Made by a program: the position numbers and the translations under genes. From Norana najaformis (taxonomy: Eukaryota > Annelida > Clitellata > Crassiclitellata > Hormogastridae), in the NCBI GenBank assembly GCA_964023275.1, contig OZ029919.1, positions 8,699,202 through 8,763,201 on the forward strand: 64,000 nucleotides of DNA, given 5' to 3'. Of the stretch, positions 11,906-23,724 are shown piece after piece. Positions within the stretch are counted from its first letter, which is position 1. Each line of letters opens with the position of its first letter. Below the pieces are notes generated by a model. It did no database searches. It was given only the letters and a program-made list of their open reading frames with translations, and was not told the DNA's origin.

Positions 11906-12497
11906 CACATAAATATAAGCTTGAACAGGGCATAACGTAGGCAACGTAAATACGGGCCCACAGGGGCCACACTGCGAGGACCTATACCTGACAGTGAAAA
12001 GTGTGGGCCCGCTCAGAGTCGCATGATCAAGTACGAACTTTACCATTTGAATACTCTGCGGAGAAGTTACGTCACTGTATGAGTCCCGGTTGTAAAACAT
12101 CTTATGTACCTTTCTATTCGCATTTATATTGAACTTTTTGCTCTCTTATACACAGCTTTGAAACAGAAACTACTTACCTTCTTAATTAAAAGAATCGTCT
12201 TGTTTGAAACGAATAATCGCAGGCGTACACATTAACTTATTTGCTTTATATAAGGAAGCGCAATAACGATGCTGGTACGCAATAAACTTTTAAACCGACT
12301 AATAAATTACCATATAAATCGTTATCAGATATATATATATGCTGAGGTTTTGATTTATATGCACAGAAAAATATTTAGACCTATGTACAGTACATACTAG
12401 CGTATAATTTCATGCATAGGCCCATCATTGGCTACCGGAGTTCATGGGTTTCCCAGCATGCGGTAGCTTGAGTTTCTTTACCTTGGCGGCCATTCGT
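11906..12497. other. Noncoding stretch
   Basis: Nothing recognised apart from short AT repeats near 12330. An open minus frame at 11843-12100 lacks family motifs and splice context. Confidence 0.4.
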
Positions 12498-12734
12498 AAA
12501 TTGTAATTGTAATTTGAGATTTATAAAGCGCCTCTTACAGGATAAACTCAACAGAGGTGCTTCCGACCCGAAGGAGTAAAATCACTGTTAAACAGTACAG
12601 TCTTCAGGCGTCTACGGAACACTGCGAGGGGTAGAGAAAGGAGCTCAAATCGCAATTCTTGAGGGAGACGATTCCAATATTCCAAAATTAATAGTGGGTG
12701 TTGAGTAACTCTGTTATACGCCTACAGTTGTCAC

Positions 12735-12735
<1 letters not shown>
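12498..12735 (-). mobile_element. CR1/L2-like LINE, 3' end
   Basis: The minus strand at about 12680-12560 encodes YWNRLPQELRFELLSLPL and then VFRRRLKTVLF, the conserved C-terminal WNxLP...FRxRLKT block of CR1/L2 LINEs. The 3' end at about 12498-12525 is the common GCGCTTTATAAATC tail with TTACAATTACAA. Too short to assign a subfamily. Confidence 0.75.

Positions 12736-12739
<4 letters not shown>

Positions 12740-12787
<48 letters not shown>
12740..12787. repeat. (TA)n tract, 5' flank of the RTE-like LINE
   Basis: About 24 TA units directly abut the 5' end of the LINE; a shorter TA run follows its 3' end at 15947-15956. The LINE therefore appears to have inserted in, or been captured by, a TA microsatellite. 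Confidence 0.9.
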
Positions 12788-12790
<3 letters not shown>

Positions 12791-12955
12791 CTCCGCCAAA
12801 GCCGGTCCCAAGCCCGGTTGAAAAAGGAGGAGGGTTGGGGCGTGGGGTTAGCAGCCCCACCCCTGTAAAAAGTCCGAAACGCTACAGAAACGACAAGAAG
12901 GAGCCATTCCGGTACAAACCGGCGGAGGAGAGAAGACACACCGCCAGACGGGCGC

Positions 12956-15139
12956 ATGAAGGTTTTGGGTGAAAGCCGCAAGGAAACCCAAGAACGGAAA
13001 AGTCTGATCTTCAATGCCAAATCCCAGACAAAAATTGGAACGTGGAATGTGAGAACACTGTTCCAAGGTGGCAGGATGAAGCAGGTGATGCGAGAAATGG
13101 AGAAGTATCACCTAAACATCCTGGGCATCAGCGAAATGAGGTGGACCGGACAGGGGAGGTTCACCAGCGGAGGTACAACAATACTTTATGCCGGAGGAGA
13201 GGAACATCACATGCACGGAGTCGGGCTTATGCTGGACGGAGCAGCTGCGGGAGCACTGGTGGAGTGGAGGCCGGTGAGCGAGCGTATCATCTCGGCAAGA
13301 TTCCGAACAAAGCATGCAAAGGTGACGTTGGTGCAGGTCTACGCACCGACGGAGGTGGCTGCGGAGGAGGAAAAGGACAGATCCTACGAACAACTTGAGA
13401 GTGTAATCGATGAAATACCAAACTACGACATCAGGATCATTATGGGAGACTTCAATGCCAAGCTGGGCGGGGACAGAGGGGGAATGGAGAACACAATTGG
13501 ACCGTACGGCTCAGCAGAGGCGACAAATGACAATGGCGGGAGATTGTTGGCTATGGCAGGTACGGGAGGAATCGTAGTGGGTAACACATTCTTCGCGCAC
13601 AAGAGAATACACAAGACAACATGGAGGTCGCCTGATGGGAAAACGACAAACGAGATAGATTATATATGTATCAGTGGCAGATGGAGATCGGCACTACAGG
13701 ACGTGAGAGTATACAGAGGGGCAGATGTGGGATCCGACCACAATTTGGTGGTTGGCCGAATTAAGCTGAAATTGAAAAAGATGACAAGGACGGAGCGCAT
13801 AAAACCGTTTGCAGTGGAAAGGTTAAAGAGCAGAGAAATGGCGGAGGAATTTCGACTGAAGATTAGAAACAGGTTTGAGACACTGCAACATGATGGGGAC
13901 CACGAGGAACAATGGGAATTATTCACTAGAGCAGTGAAAGAAAGCGCATTGGAAACCATAGGAAGAAGAAGGGGAACGAGAAAGGAGAGGTGGATAGGAG
14001 AGAAAACGTGGGATCTGATTGATGAAAGAAGAAAAGTAAAGAGCATAAGAGATGCAAAGAACGATACCGAACAATGGGAGACAAAAAATGAGATATACAG
14101 AAGCCTGGACCGCAAAGTGAAGAAAAGTTGCAGAAGAGATAAAAGAACATGGATGGAGGGAAAAGGAAAGGAAGCCCAGGAGGCGGCGGACAGAAATGAT
14201 TCAAAGACCCTCTACAGGATAGTGCGCGAACTCACCAACTCAAAAAGCCACGAAGCGAAGGTGCCGATAAAGAGTAAGGACGGACGAGTGCTGACGACCG
14301 AAGAGGAACAAAATGCAAGATGGGTTGAGCACTTCAGTGAAGTCCTGAACCAACCAGCACCGAACAACCCACCGAACCTGGAGGGTGAAGAGGCAATGAA
14401 ACAACCGAACATAACCTTGGAGAAGATAGATATAGAGGAGGTCAGGAGGGCGATAAGTGCATTGAAAAACAACAAGGCAGCAGGGATGGACGAGATCACA
14501 GCAGAAATGATAAAATGCGGAGGCAGGGCGATGGAGGAAGAGCTCACACATCTGTCCAATTTGGTATGGGAGAGCGAGGAGGTCCCAGAGGATTGGAGGA
14601 AAGGAGTGATCGTTAAACTGCCCAAAAAGGGACCACTGAGCGATTGTAACAACTGGAGAGGCATAACATTGCTGTCAATACCAGGCAAAGTGTTCTGTAG
14701 AGTGCTGATGAATCGACTGAGAACAGAGGTGGATAGAACTTTGAGAGAAGAACAAGCGGGGTTTCGACCTGGAAGGTCATGCAACGAGCAGATATTCACA
14801 CTAAGAAACATAATCGAACAGAGCAGTGAGTTCAATAGGGAACTGTTGGTAAACTTCGTGGATTTCAGGAAGGCATTTGATAGCATAAATAGGGATACGC
14901 TCTGGAACATAGTCAGACTATATGGAGTGCCGGAAAAGTACATAAACATCTTTAAAGCCCTGTATCGGGACGCCAGTTGCTGCATCAGAACAGAAAATGG
15001 CAACACATTAATGTTTCAAATAGTATCAGGAGTACGACAAGGATGCGTTCTGTCCCCATTCCTATTTTCCATTGTCATGGATTACATCATGAAAAGAGCA
15101 ATGAACGAACCTACTTTTGGTGGGGACAGGGGAGATTGA
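12956..15139 (+). CDS. LINE endonuclease/reverse transcriptase, N-terminal part
   Basis: 727 codons. Residues about 25-270 form an apurinic-like endonuclease: KIGTWNVRTL, ISEMRWTGQG, VYAPTE, GDFNAKLGG with the catalytic Asp/Asn, and GSDHNLVV near the end. A basic linker follows. The reverse transcriptase starts near residue 480: NNKAAGMDEITAEMIK, VIVKLPKKGPLSDCNNWRGI, EEQAGFRPGRSC, VDFRKAFDSI with the first catalytic Asp, and SGVRQGCVLSP. The frame is lost just before the FADD box and ends 17 residues later in unrelated sequence. An EN-RT protein of this family normally runs on for about 270 more residues, which are found in the next frame. Confidence 0.9.
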   Translation: MKVLGESRKETQERKSLIFNAKSQTKIGTWNVRTLFQGGRMKQVMREMEKYHLNILGISEMRWTGQGRFTSGGTTILYAGGEEHHMHGVGLMLDGAAAGALVEWRPVSERIISARFRTKHAKVTLVQVYAPTEVAAEEEKDRSYEQLESVIDEIPNYDIRIIMGDFNAKLGGDRGGMENTIGPYGSAEATNDNGGRLLAMAGTGGIVVGNTFFAHKRIHKTTWRSPDGKTTNEIDYICISGRWRSALQDVRVYRGADVGSDHNLVVGRIKLKLKKMTRTERIKPFAVERLKSREMAEEFRLKIRNRFETLQHDGDHEEQWELFTRAVKESALETIGRRRGTRKERWIGEKTWDLIDERRKVKSIRDAKNDTEQWETKNEIYRSLDRKVKKSCRRDKRTWMEGKGKEAQEAADRNDSKTLYRIVRELTNSKSHEAKVPIKSKDGRVLTTEEEQNARWVEHFSEVLNQPAPNNPPNLEGEEAMKQPNITLEKIDIEEVRRAISALKNNKAAGMDEITAEMIKCGGRAMEEELTHLSNLVWESEEVPEDWRKGVIVKLPKKGPLSDCNNWRGITLLSIPGKVFCRVLMNRLRTEVDRTLREEQAGFRPGRSCNEQIFTLRNIIEQSSEFNRELLVNFVDFRKAFDSINRDTLWNIVRLYGVPEKYINIFKALYRDASCCIRTENGNTLMFQIVSGVRQGCVLSPFLFSIVMDYIMKRAMNEPTFGGDRGD

Positions 15140-15933
15140 AGGATTTGAACTTCGCAGATGACATAGCCCTGCTGAGTGAAACACACATGGATATGCAGAG
15201 GATGACTACGAGGTTACAGGAGATGGGGGAGGGGGTAGGACTATGCATAAACAGTGCGAAAACAAAGGCCATGATCGTCGGAGACACGGAGCACTCAAAC
15301 ATCAGGATAGGCCAGGAAACTATAGATTATGTTAGCAATTTCCCATACCTGGGAAGTTTTATGGAGAAGGATGGCGGCGTAGAGATGGATGTCAAGACAA
15401 GGATTGGTAAAGCTGCATCAGTCTTTCAGAGAATGAGGACAGTATGGAGATCGGGAGCGTTGAGAAGAGACGCAAAGATACAGTTGTACTCGACATTGGT
15501 GTTGCCTGTGGTGTTATACGCGAGTGAGACTTGGAAGACAACGGTGAAGACAACAAAACAACTGAATGTCTTTCATAGGAGGTGCCTACGATCCATACTG
15601 GGCATCTCATGGAGGGACCACGTCAGAAATGAGGAGGTGCTGAGGATGGCGGGATCGCAGGATCTTGAGCATATCATCGCGGGAAGAAGAGGAAGACTGG
15701 CCGGACACATTCTTAGACTATCGAAGGAGAGAATTGCGAGGACGGCGATGGATTGGGTACCGGAGGGTGGAAGACGTAAAAGGGGACGGCCGAAAAACAC
15801 TTGGAGGCGAGCTTTCAGGGGAGATCTGGAGCGGATGGGATTGGACTGGGACGAGGCGCTGGTGATGGCTGGTGAGCGCGTGGAATGGCGAAGGCTTGTC
15901 GACCAATGCTCCGATCGGAACAGGAGGATCTAA
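15110..15933 (+). pseudogene. LINE reverse transcriptase, C-terminal part (shifted frame)
   Basis: This frame resumes the LINE protein: LNFADDIALLSE carries the RT catalytic Asp pair, then INSAKTKAMIVG, FPYLGSFMEKDGG, LPVVLYASETWK and FHRRCLRSILGI. The end is a basic GRPKNTWRRAF segment with CSDRNRR before the stop. These are the thumb and C-terminal region of RTE/BovB-like elements. An upstream ATG at 14977 in this frame lies within the other frame's RT and is not a real start. A small net deletion near 15121 is the simplest explanation for the frame change. Confidence 0.85.
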
Positions 15934-15955
15934 GTCTAAGTCTAAGTATATATAT

Positions 15956-16332
<377 letters not shown>

Positions 16333-17339
16333 TGCCATCTTCAAATTGTCAAAACTTTCCGATTAGTGCTTTATCAACCGGCACTTTGGGGATTTGTACG
16401 CATAGAATGAAGACGTGTATTTCCTAATTTTGAAGAGCAATTCAAACAGAAGCATATGTCTTAATGTAGGTTTCTTTTCCGGTGCCAGGCTTACAAAGAG
16501 GGTTGGTGCATTCTTTCCTTACATCTAATTTCAGTTAAGTCGTGTCCTGTAGCGCCTTCTCAGGTTCGAAGCGACTTTTACGATTGTAAAACAATCTTTC
16601 CCTAAGGTAATCTAATCTAATCTTCTCTAACGCTATTTAATAACACCACGTATCATTCGATAGCACTCCAAAACAGATTCGCATTCCGGTTAATTCCAAG
16701 GTTAAGTCCGATGAGACATAAAGGTAGCCTAAGGAGAATAATCACGCCTATGTTGAAACCAAAACGCCTTGACTCGAGAAAGGAAAGACACTACAGGCTC
16801 AGCACTCAGCAGTGCGAAAAGATAATGGAAGTGCACTCCATGCGCTTGGCCCGGCAACATGAAAGTCCGGTTGCCATGAACAGTATTCACTCGAGGCATG
16901 GCGACATAATCTACATTTTTGACATCTACAAGGTTGCTGGTTGAGCTCTTAAGGCAACTCTCGGTATTATCTCACTTCTCGCTATCAATATCACGCCAGA
17001 AATATTCGTAAAGCGCCGTGAAACCTATTTGTGTCGTCTTCCTTTTGTTGTCTGACCGCTGTGACCCATCCACATTTACGATTCCTCGCACAGTCTATGG
17101 ACACATGGCGTGTTAACAAATGACTTGACTTACTACTACTACAACTACTACTACTATCATGTTATCGACACATTGATAATTACTGAACATAGATGATTGG
17201 TGTTGCTCGTCCGCCAATATCGCGATGGTCCACAGAATGTGATGGTGAGAGAGAAAAGCTGCTACTTGCAGCATCTTTCCTGAGACTCTTTTCTCAGAAG
17301 AGAGGTTTGTTTTAATTTTATCGTATGTGTAAGGCTCGG
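16333..17339. other. Noncoding stretch
   Basis: No gene recognised. A 77-codon plus frame at 16711-16944 has no known motif. A (TAC)n patch lies near 17130. Confidence 0.4.
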
Positions 17340-17575
17340 GGTGCGCGATAGTTTAGTGGTTAACGTGTTGGACTGTCAATCCAGAGATCGGAGGTTCAAG
17401 TTCTTGTCATCTGTCTGCCCTCAAAATACTGCAGAGTCGATGGACACTAAGGAAGCTCAAAGATGGCGTCAGTAGTTGGCGTTTGGAACAAAGATAATGG
17501 ACAGTGTGCGGAAGCCAGCCATTGGCGACTCTTCCAGTTCCCTAAACACTGTTTACCTCCTCGTAAACTGTTTGG
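17340..17575 (+). mobile_element. tRNA-derived SINE (tRNA-Asp-like head)
   Basis: The head at about 17345-17410 has an A-box (TAGTTTAGTGG), an anticodon-loop-like CTGTCAA in a short stem, which would read GTC (Asp), and a B-box (GGTTCAAGTTC). The body has GGCGTCAGTAGTTGGCG, GCGGAAGCCAGCC and GGCGACTCTTCCAGTT, shared with copies at 30700, 41850 and 57155. The copy stops before the tail and runs into an (ATAC)n tract. All four copies are on the plus strand. Confidence 0.75.
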
Positions 17576-17587
17576 TGTCAATGACTA

Positions 17588-17690
17588 ACATCATACATAC
17601 ATACATACATACATACATACATACATACATACACACATACATACACGTATACATACATAGGCCTACACACACGTACACACATAAAAATAT
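17588..17690 (+). repeat. (ATAC)n microsatellite
   Basis: About twelve clean CATA units followed by imperfect CACATACA repeats. Confidence 0.9.
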
Positions 17691-18149
17691 TTTTTTCTGT
17701 TTATATATATATGTATATGCATCTTTATATTAGTACATGGATTATATAGAAGACCTATAAAACAGAATTATACATTTTTTTAAATACGTTAATATAAAAA
17801 CACTAATGTGCGACGCCATCGTTATGCATCAGGTTGCACATAATCGTATAGATCTGTTTGTGATGCAGTGTTCAGACTTTATTGCTTGTTTATTAAAGCC
17901 ACAGCTGTATAATTTCATTTCGAAATATTCTAGATAGGCTATATACAGTTCAAGCATTAGCATAGACATATGTGGGAAGTAGAGTCCAAACCACGTAGAT
18001 TTAGTTGTAGCTGGTTTGCATCTAAATTGCTTATAGCATACTTATCGCGGCCTCCTGCTGCCAGAATCTTTGGGCAACCTACGTGAGTGAACCTCAAAGC
18101 CGGAACCCCGGCGGTCGACCCAGCTGAGCAAGAGTCATGTGTAGGATGT

Positions 18150-18378
18150 TGATAGATGCCTTGTGCATTATACACTGGCGCTATAGAAGTTACCTAGTTA
18201 ATTCATGAAAATACTTGTCAGTCCACAAGACAGAAAGGCAGCCTACGGTGGATAAGCAATTTGAAGACGGTAAGTTAGGTTAGCAGTGGAATAAGGACGG
18301 CTTGTTGGTGGGCAGTTGCAGAAGATGCCAGGTACAGCATTTTGAGATGCTATGCTCATTGTTGCAGACGGTGGAAAC
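18150..18378 (-). mobile_element. LINE 3' stub interrupted by hAT element
   Basis: The minus strand ends its frame with TYRLQIAYPP and a stop, as in CR1/L2 C-termini. The following 3' region is about 98 percent identical over 115 bp to 20010-20127 (one difference seen). The similarity drops sharply upstream of the C-terminus. A hAT element with an 8-bp target duplication starts at 18379. Confidence 0.6.
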
Positions 18379-19207
18379 CAGAGGCGTAGGAATAGATTGT
18401 GCAGGTTGTGCAAAGCACAAGGGCCCACGAAGCCAGAGGCCGCCTAGGTCTCAAGGGGCCGAGGCTCGGTTGCTCAATTACTTAAAACTAAATAACCAAA
18501 GTTGGCACTGCCCCTTGGGAGCCCCTCACTGAAGCTGGAAAGCGTGTCGGGCCCCCTTCACGTCATCTAATGGGCCCTTATTAATATAGTCGAATATCAC
18601 AGAGTAGCGTCCACTTTCAGCGAAGTTTGTCTACATGCTGTTGCTGACATTACCGGAGACATTTGCTGCGTGTGAACGATCATTCTTGAATCTCAAGCTT
18701 ATAAAGAACTACTTTCGAAGCTCCATGTCTTAGAAGCGACTTAGCGATTTGGATGTTTTGTCAGTTGAAACTGAGCGTGCCAGGCAGACTGATGCCCCGA
18801 AGATGGTGAATGTTTTTGCACAGCAGAAGGGGCACAAAAGCACGTTTTAGGGGACGACTTTTTACGCCTCCTTTTGTAGATCATTCTCAGTGCTCAACTT
18901 AGCGCGTAATGTATGCGAGTGAGTCAAACATCTGTGAATATGAGTCGGATGAATGTGATTGCCTTACAGTAGGCCTATAATAACTGTCCTAAAGTTAGGC
19001 ATTTGATCGCCAGTACACGTCTGAAGTAGCCTAAATAGGCTTATTTTTCAGTAGTTTCCATTTACCGCGCTATCGCAACTTGTTGTGATAACAACGAAAA
19101 TTTAGAGAAGTTAGACATGGAAAGTGGGGGCAGGTTGGGTGAGGTTGGGGTGGGGCCCATCGCATTCAGGTTGCACAAGGGCCCTCGGAAGGCTAGCTAC
19201 GCCACTG
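18379..19207 (+). mobile_element. hAT-type DNA transposon remnant, 829 bp
   Basis: The terminal inverted repeats are CAGAGGCGTAG at the left and CAGTGGCGTAG at the right (minus strand). The flanking 8-bp target duplications are GTGGAAAC at 18371-18378 and GTGGTAAC at 19208-19215, differing at one base. At about 18635-18840 the plus strand encodes the hAT C-terminal dimerisation region: LLLTLPETFAACERSF, LKLIKNYFRSSMS, then a TAG where Gln is expected, then KRLSDLDVLSVETERARQ. This is the ZMYM6/TTF-type hAT branch. Most of the transposase is deleted, so it is a non-autonomous relic. Confidence 0.85.
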
Positions 19208-19215
19208 GTGGTAAC

Positions 19216-20004
19216 TCATATCATATTTGAAATCGTTTTGGTATGGTCATGTGTGTGTCTTTGGTATGATCATAATGAATCTATTTAAGTGTAGCCTACA
19301 TAGAATACTTTATTGTTTATTTCAAAATAAAAAAAATTATGTTCCAAAACTAATAATAAGTTCCTACAAGTTGATGACTTTGGGTTCGGTAGAAAGCTGG
19401 CATGTTTCTTTATTTCTTTTTTTACGTACTAATATTATATGATGACTAGGCATCAAATGATGATCAAATGTCATTCTGTTTAGAACCTATCCAAGATTTT
19501 AAAAGTGTACGTGAAGCGTATTTAAAATGCGATAACAGCATAGAGGAAGTACTGATGAAATTACTCATATAACCGGAAGTCAAGAATATTCTAATACGGA
19601 GAATTAATAAGTGTACTCCAATCGCGGCCTCTCTGAAAAATGAATAATTTGTTGCAGGGCACTTTCAGTATTTACATAAGAATAAACGTACTTCAGTTTA
19701 CGCCGCCGTATACTTTGATTGAATTATAAGATTACAAATATTAAGTCTACTAGGCCGGTGACAGCTCCGCTTGCCTAGGATCAATATTACAATCGGAGTC
19801 TACGGTGATTAACGATACAATGAGACTGAACTTAAAGAATGCAAAGTGTGTGTAACTAAATGCAAATAAATGCAAATATCACATCAAGTCGGTTGACATC
19901 AAGTCAGATTTATCTAGAATCCGTGTGTGCACAAGAAGCTTAATTAGCATTTAATTAGCTTATATCCTTATTGACTTGACTACGGTTTGAATTTGGTGCG
20001 CCAT
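19216..20004. other. Noncoding stretch
   Basis: AT-rich DNA with no gene recognised. TAAATGCAAATA repeats lie near 19857-19880. Confidence 0.4.
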
Positions 20005-20400
20005 CGATAGATGCCTTGTGCATTATACACTGGCGCTATAGAAGTTACCTAGTTAATTCATGAAAATACTTGTCAGTCCACAAGACAGAGAGGCAGCCTA
20101 CGGTGGATAAGCAATTTGAAGACGGTAAGTTTTAAGTTGAGAACAAATGACAGAAGTGCAGAGGTGAGTAAGTAGATTCAAATCACCCGAGTTCAATCCA
20201 ATGTCCAGAGTTAACATCATGTTCAAAGTTGCTGCTACGTGCTGCAGATCCAACCGGCCCTCCCTCGGAGATGATAGAAGACGCAGCGTCCGGATGTCCC
20301 CAGGCCACCAGAAGATCTGCTCACAAATCATTCTTAAGTCTTCGGAAGGTTGGTTGTAGACCTCTAAGTGGTGGACGGTCAAAAGCAACTCCAAAGATTC
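20005..20400 (-). mobile_element. CR1/L2-like LINE 3' stub
   Basis: The minus frame ends SQLKTYRLQIAYPP, the C-terminal FKxxLKTYLF block of CR1/L2 LINEs. The 3' untranslated part carries CTATAGCGCCAGTGTATAAT, CAAGGCATC and GGCGCACCA, blocks shared with 51410-51475 and 61665-61715. Upstream the similarity decays. Confidence 0.65.
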
Positions 20401-23133
20401 TGCCTCACTCCTGCATCACAGACTCCGAGATGAACCGGTTTCATCTAAGACTAAACCCGATTTGGTCACGTTTTTTAATGACGCCGTCATAGCAAGATGA
20501 TTGGCATCATAACAGGAGTACAATAACTAATGTCTGCTAAACTCAAGATTAAACCCGGTCGCAGACAACACATATAGGCCTTTAAATCTCTCCGCACTGC
20601 TTCAGCTGAACACAGTCAATCGTACTAAAGGTCGACCTGTGAAAATTACATCTGTGAAAATTACGTCTGAACATTCGAGAATCCATGTCAAAGTTTTAAG
20701 GATCCTGAGCAAGCAGTTAGCGCTGTTTTGAAGACAATCCAACAAAGACGAACTCACAACTAGGCCTACTGTTTTCAAACTATGGGTTAAAACTTTATCT
20801 GAAATCAACTGCTGCTAATAAATATCAGAGTTAAATCCAATTGTGCTGTCCTCCAGCTCCAACACCCAACTCTAACTAAATTACAAAGTAAACAATTTAT
20901 ATTGCGCCTTCAGAGCCAAACCGCGATCGTTTGATGCTTCGTCCTTGAATATTGACTCGTCATTTACTAGCGCTCTATAAAATTAGTAATAACTATATTG
21001 CTCGAACGTGTTCAGTTTTAGCTTTCAGAATTCTGTCTGTATATTGCGCATAGTAAATTCCATGATATTTTAGTGCAGTTCTGGTAGGTCTAATGGTCAG
21101 TGGGAGATCAGAGGGCAAGAGAAAGTTCACCCACCTTCATAGTCCGAGACTGAGAAAACGAAGTCATTAACACTTCATATCCTTAAGAGGTTGTTCTGCT
21201 TCTCGTTACGATTACACTCATTTTTGATTAAGAGTTCAGCGTGAATAGCTCTGCCAGCAGTTATTAGTCTTAATTATAACAGTTAGACGAGTTGAATACA
21301 GCTCTCCAAGTAATCAAACTAAAGTAATTCAAATTATCATTCAGCTTCCGAAGTGTTTACACTTCATTCGCTGGGGCGATCAAGCATCTTTTGCTTAATT
21401 TTCTTTGTGTTCATTTGTTTCAACCGTTTCCTACGTCAGTGAATTAAACTCAATTTCATATTTTCATTTTCTACCTTGACTAATTGTGGCCGCTCTGACA
21501 AAATGAGTCTTAAGTCGCTACACACAATTTTTCAGACTAAATTTGAGGTTGGGGTGTTTTAAGTTGAAATATAACAGATTCACTTTTTAACATGTAACGG
21601 TAAAACATATCCTAACCTATATGTTTTTTATTTAGATGTAACCTTTTGATGCTTGTAAATGCTTAAATTTCATGACTATAAGCCTACCTTAATCGAGATG
21701 AGCGGTAATAAAAATCATATCTATGGTCAAAATTTTGCACTAATCTGCTGAATAACATAAGACATATTACACACCCGATGAAAGATCATGGTCTGCCCTT
21801 TCAAAATATTTAACTGATATGATTATTCTCCCAGGCGCTAGTATATGAGAAGGCTTTATTCAAGGGTTAGGCTACTGCTAAGGAGATAACGCGACCAATC
21901 GATAATAATAATTAAGCGCAGTTTACTCTGAATTTAACATTGATGATCATTATGTTCAAATGACAATAATCTCCGGAACTACTTGCAATATTTATATAAA
22001 CGATTCATGTTTTAACTGTAAATTAAATGTACTATTTTATTAAACAAAGTTCCGAATAGGCTATATGAAAAATAAAATTCTACCCAAGATTCATTTCGTG
22101 AGAGCCGGTCAACATTTGTTTAGGCATAACCTACAGCAGCTTCCTGAAGGCCTAATTTGCATTTACTAAATCAAATTGAATGTCATTCATTCGTTTCCTG
22201 TTGTTACTCTTTGTTTAAGCCTAACCTAGATTACTAACGGTATAATCTCGATCCCTTTTCGACAGTTTCCGCCTATACGCAGCTGTTACCGTGCTATGAC
22301 CCAATGTTCAAGTTACTCGGATAGCCTAAAGTATTCCACGTTACGATGCAACGCAAAACGTAAGAATCAAACAACTTTGTTAAAAATCGAATTTTATTCC
22401 AGAAAATAACAAAACTAAGCACGTTTATTGTCAGAAAATGTCACAAAAGAACCATCATCGCCTCGTAGTAGATCAACAGCAGCACACTGGAGGGAAGCGA
22501 ATAACCAACTGAAGGACGAATTTTGCAGCGCCCGAAGGACCATAGACGACTAATTCGTCAAAATAGAATGGTGTCGACTAGTGCAAGAACTCGCAACATG
22601 ATGAAAATAAGCCAATTATAACCTAATTGATCTCTTCCCCTAATTTTCTTAAGCAGGCTTAAGTGTCTCAGATGTGCCGCTGCGCATTACAAGATATTCA
22701 GGTTCTGCGTCATTCCTTCATAACCACACCTAGTTTTCAAATATAAAAATTAAGGTCACTTACATGAACATGTATTTTTACAATTGCACTTAATCTCTAA
22801 AAACATTCAATAATTATATCAACCACGCAGCCATGACAGCCACATTGGTTGGACTAACACTGGGCCAACAACTGCCATCAGTTTCCACCAGTGGCACACG
22901 GTTGACTTGCTTTTGGTCCAACGAACGTGGCTTGGCCATCTTGGGAAATGTAATGGGACTTCTGTGTGACAGGATTTCGTACAGGTAATTCGACTAGAAG
23001 TGACTAGCGGCTGCCAGAGGGAAAAGGGTTCAATTTGACAATTAACGAGTGATATAAGTATTGAATGATCAACTATTTGTTCTAAAAAAATGTTCCGCCA
23101 TTTGCGTCATCACATTCTGCGCTTCCTTGTCGT
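20401..23133. other. Noncoding stretch downstream of gene 3
   Basis: No gene recognised. TATTGCGCCTTC near 20902 is a reversed retroposon tail. A 52-codon plus frame at 22832-22987 has no known motif. On the minus strand an AATAAA signal at about 22394-22389 is the nearest clear polyadenylation signal for gene 3, about 740 bp past the stop. Confidence 0.4.
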
Positions 23134-23330
23134 CTACACAGTCCAGTAGAGCGCAGACAACGCCGACGTCATCATGACAAGGGCACCAGACATCACTGCC
23201 ATGGCTGCATTTGGTGCAGTCGTAGTAGTAGTTTGGTTGGATGTTGTCATGGTAAAAACTGTTCCTTCTGTTGATCCTCCAGTTGATCCTCCCGTTGCGC
23301 CTCCTGTTGATGCTCTCGTTGTCGCTTCGC
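23134..23330 (-). CDS. Gene 3, last exon: Thr/Gly-rich with GPI-type tail
   Basis: This exon begins after a strong acceptor (TGTCTCGTTTCAG) in phase 1 and encodes 64 residues to a TAG stop. It opens EATTRASTGGATGGSTGGST, with an imperfect GGST repeat. It then has one N-glycosylation site (SNQT) and a poly-Thr run. It ends in a hydrophobic tail, MAVMSGALVMMTSALSALYW and TV, with no charged residue after it. Joined to 26770-26855 it gives an 89-residue protein: signal peptide, O-glycosylation-prone stem and GPI-type signal. The tail motif TSAL then YW is shared with genes 4 to 6. Function unknown; a surface or mucous-layer role is inferred from the composition. Confidence 0.7.
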
Positions 23331-23724
23331 CTGAAACGAGACAAGGCATTTAGCTACATGCTTCCGCCGGAAAGCAACTGTGACAAACACAGAATAGGAA
23401 AGAGTGCTGACGAAAAGGAAACGTTGTGAAATAAAACAATTAGAGAATTTGAAAACACTTCTCTCGGCTTCATCTCATAAAGCATTGACCTGACGAAGAT
23501 TTAGCAGCTCACCCGCGCCAAACTGAACTTTAAAATGCGTCAACTAGCTGGTTTTGCTGACGCGGTTTTGGTATGGCGCCGAGAAATCTATATTTAAATT
23601 TTAACAATGACTGATCCATACAGATGAATTGTCATTGTGTCTATCAGAAGCATCGCCTGTCTTCTGTAGGACGGTAACCGGCATAAAAATATATTGACTG
23701 ATGTTGGCATTGAGCTTCACTAGT

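Larger units (their letters stand above)
12788..15946 (+). mobile_element. RTE/BovB-like LINE, nearly full length
   Basis: About 3.16 kb. A GC-richer 5' region (CCGCCAAAGCCGGTCCCAAG) leads into one long endonuclease/reverse transcriptase frame, followed by a second frame with the rest of the RT and the C-terminal domain. It ends in a short repeated 3' end, (TAAGTC)n, typical of RTE elements, which lack long poly-A. The protein aligns by memory with BovB/RTE proteins (KIGSWNVRS, WTGMG, LPKKG, RGRxKxxW motifs). Its GC content is well above the flanks. The single frame change near 15110-15135, between the RT motif RQGCVLSP and the FADD box, means this copy is not coding-complete. Otherwise the copy is well preserved and so probably young. 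Confidence 0.9.

Noticed and set aside
13660-15006. Minus-strand frames of 92 to 264 codons across the LINE
   Set aside because: They are antisense shadows of the EN-RT frame and have no motif of their own.
17345-17410. Possible functional tRNA-Asp gene
   Set aside because: The acceptor stem does not pair and SINE body sequence follows; the same body occurs at three other places.
18150-20127. The near-identical pair of about 115 bp considered as long terminal repeats of one element
   Set aside because: No TG/CA ends or target duplication, no retroviral-type coding between them, and both read as LINE 3' ends in the same orientation.
22832-22987. 52-codon plus frame starting MTATLVGLTLG with a donor-like TACAG/GTAATT
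   Set aside because: Short, no partner exon and no family resemblance. The opposite strand is also open, so I suspect a dispersed repeat.
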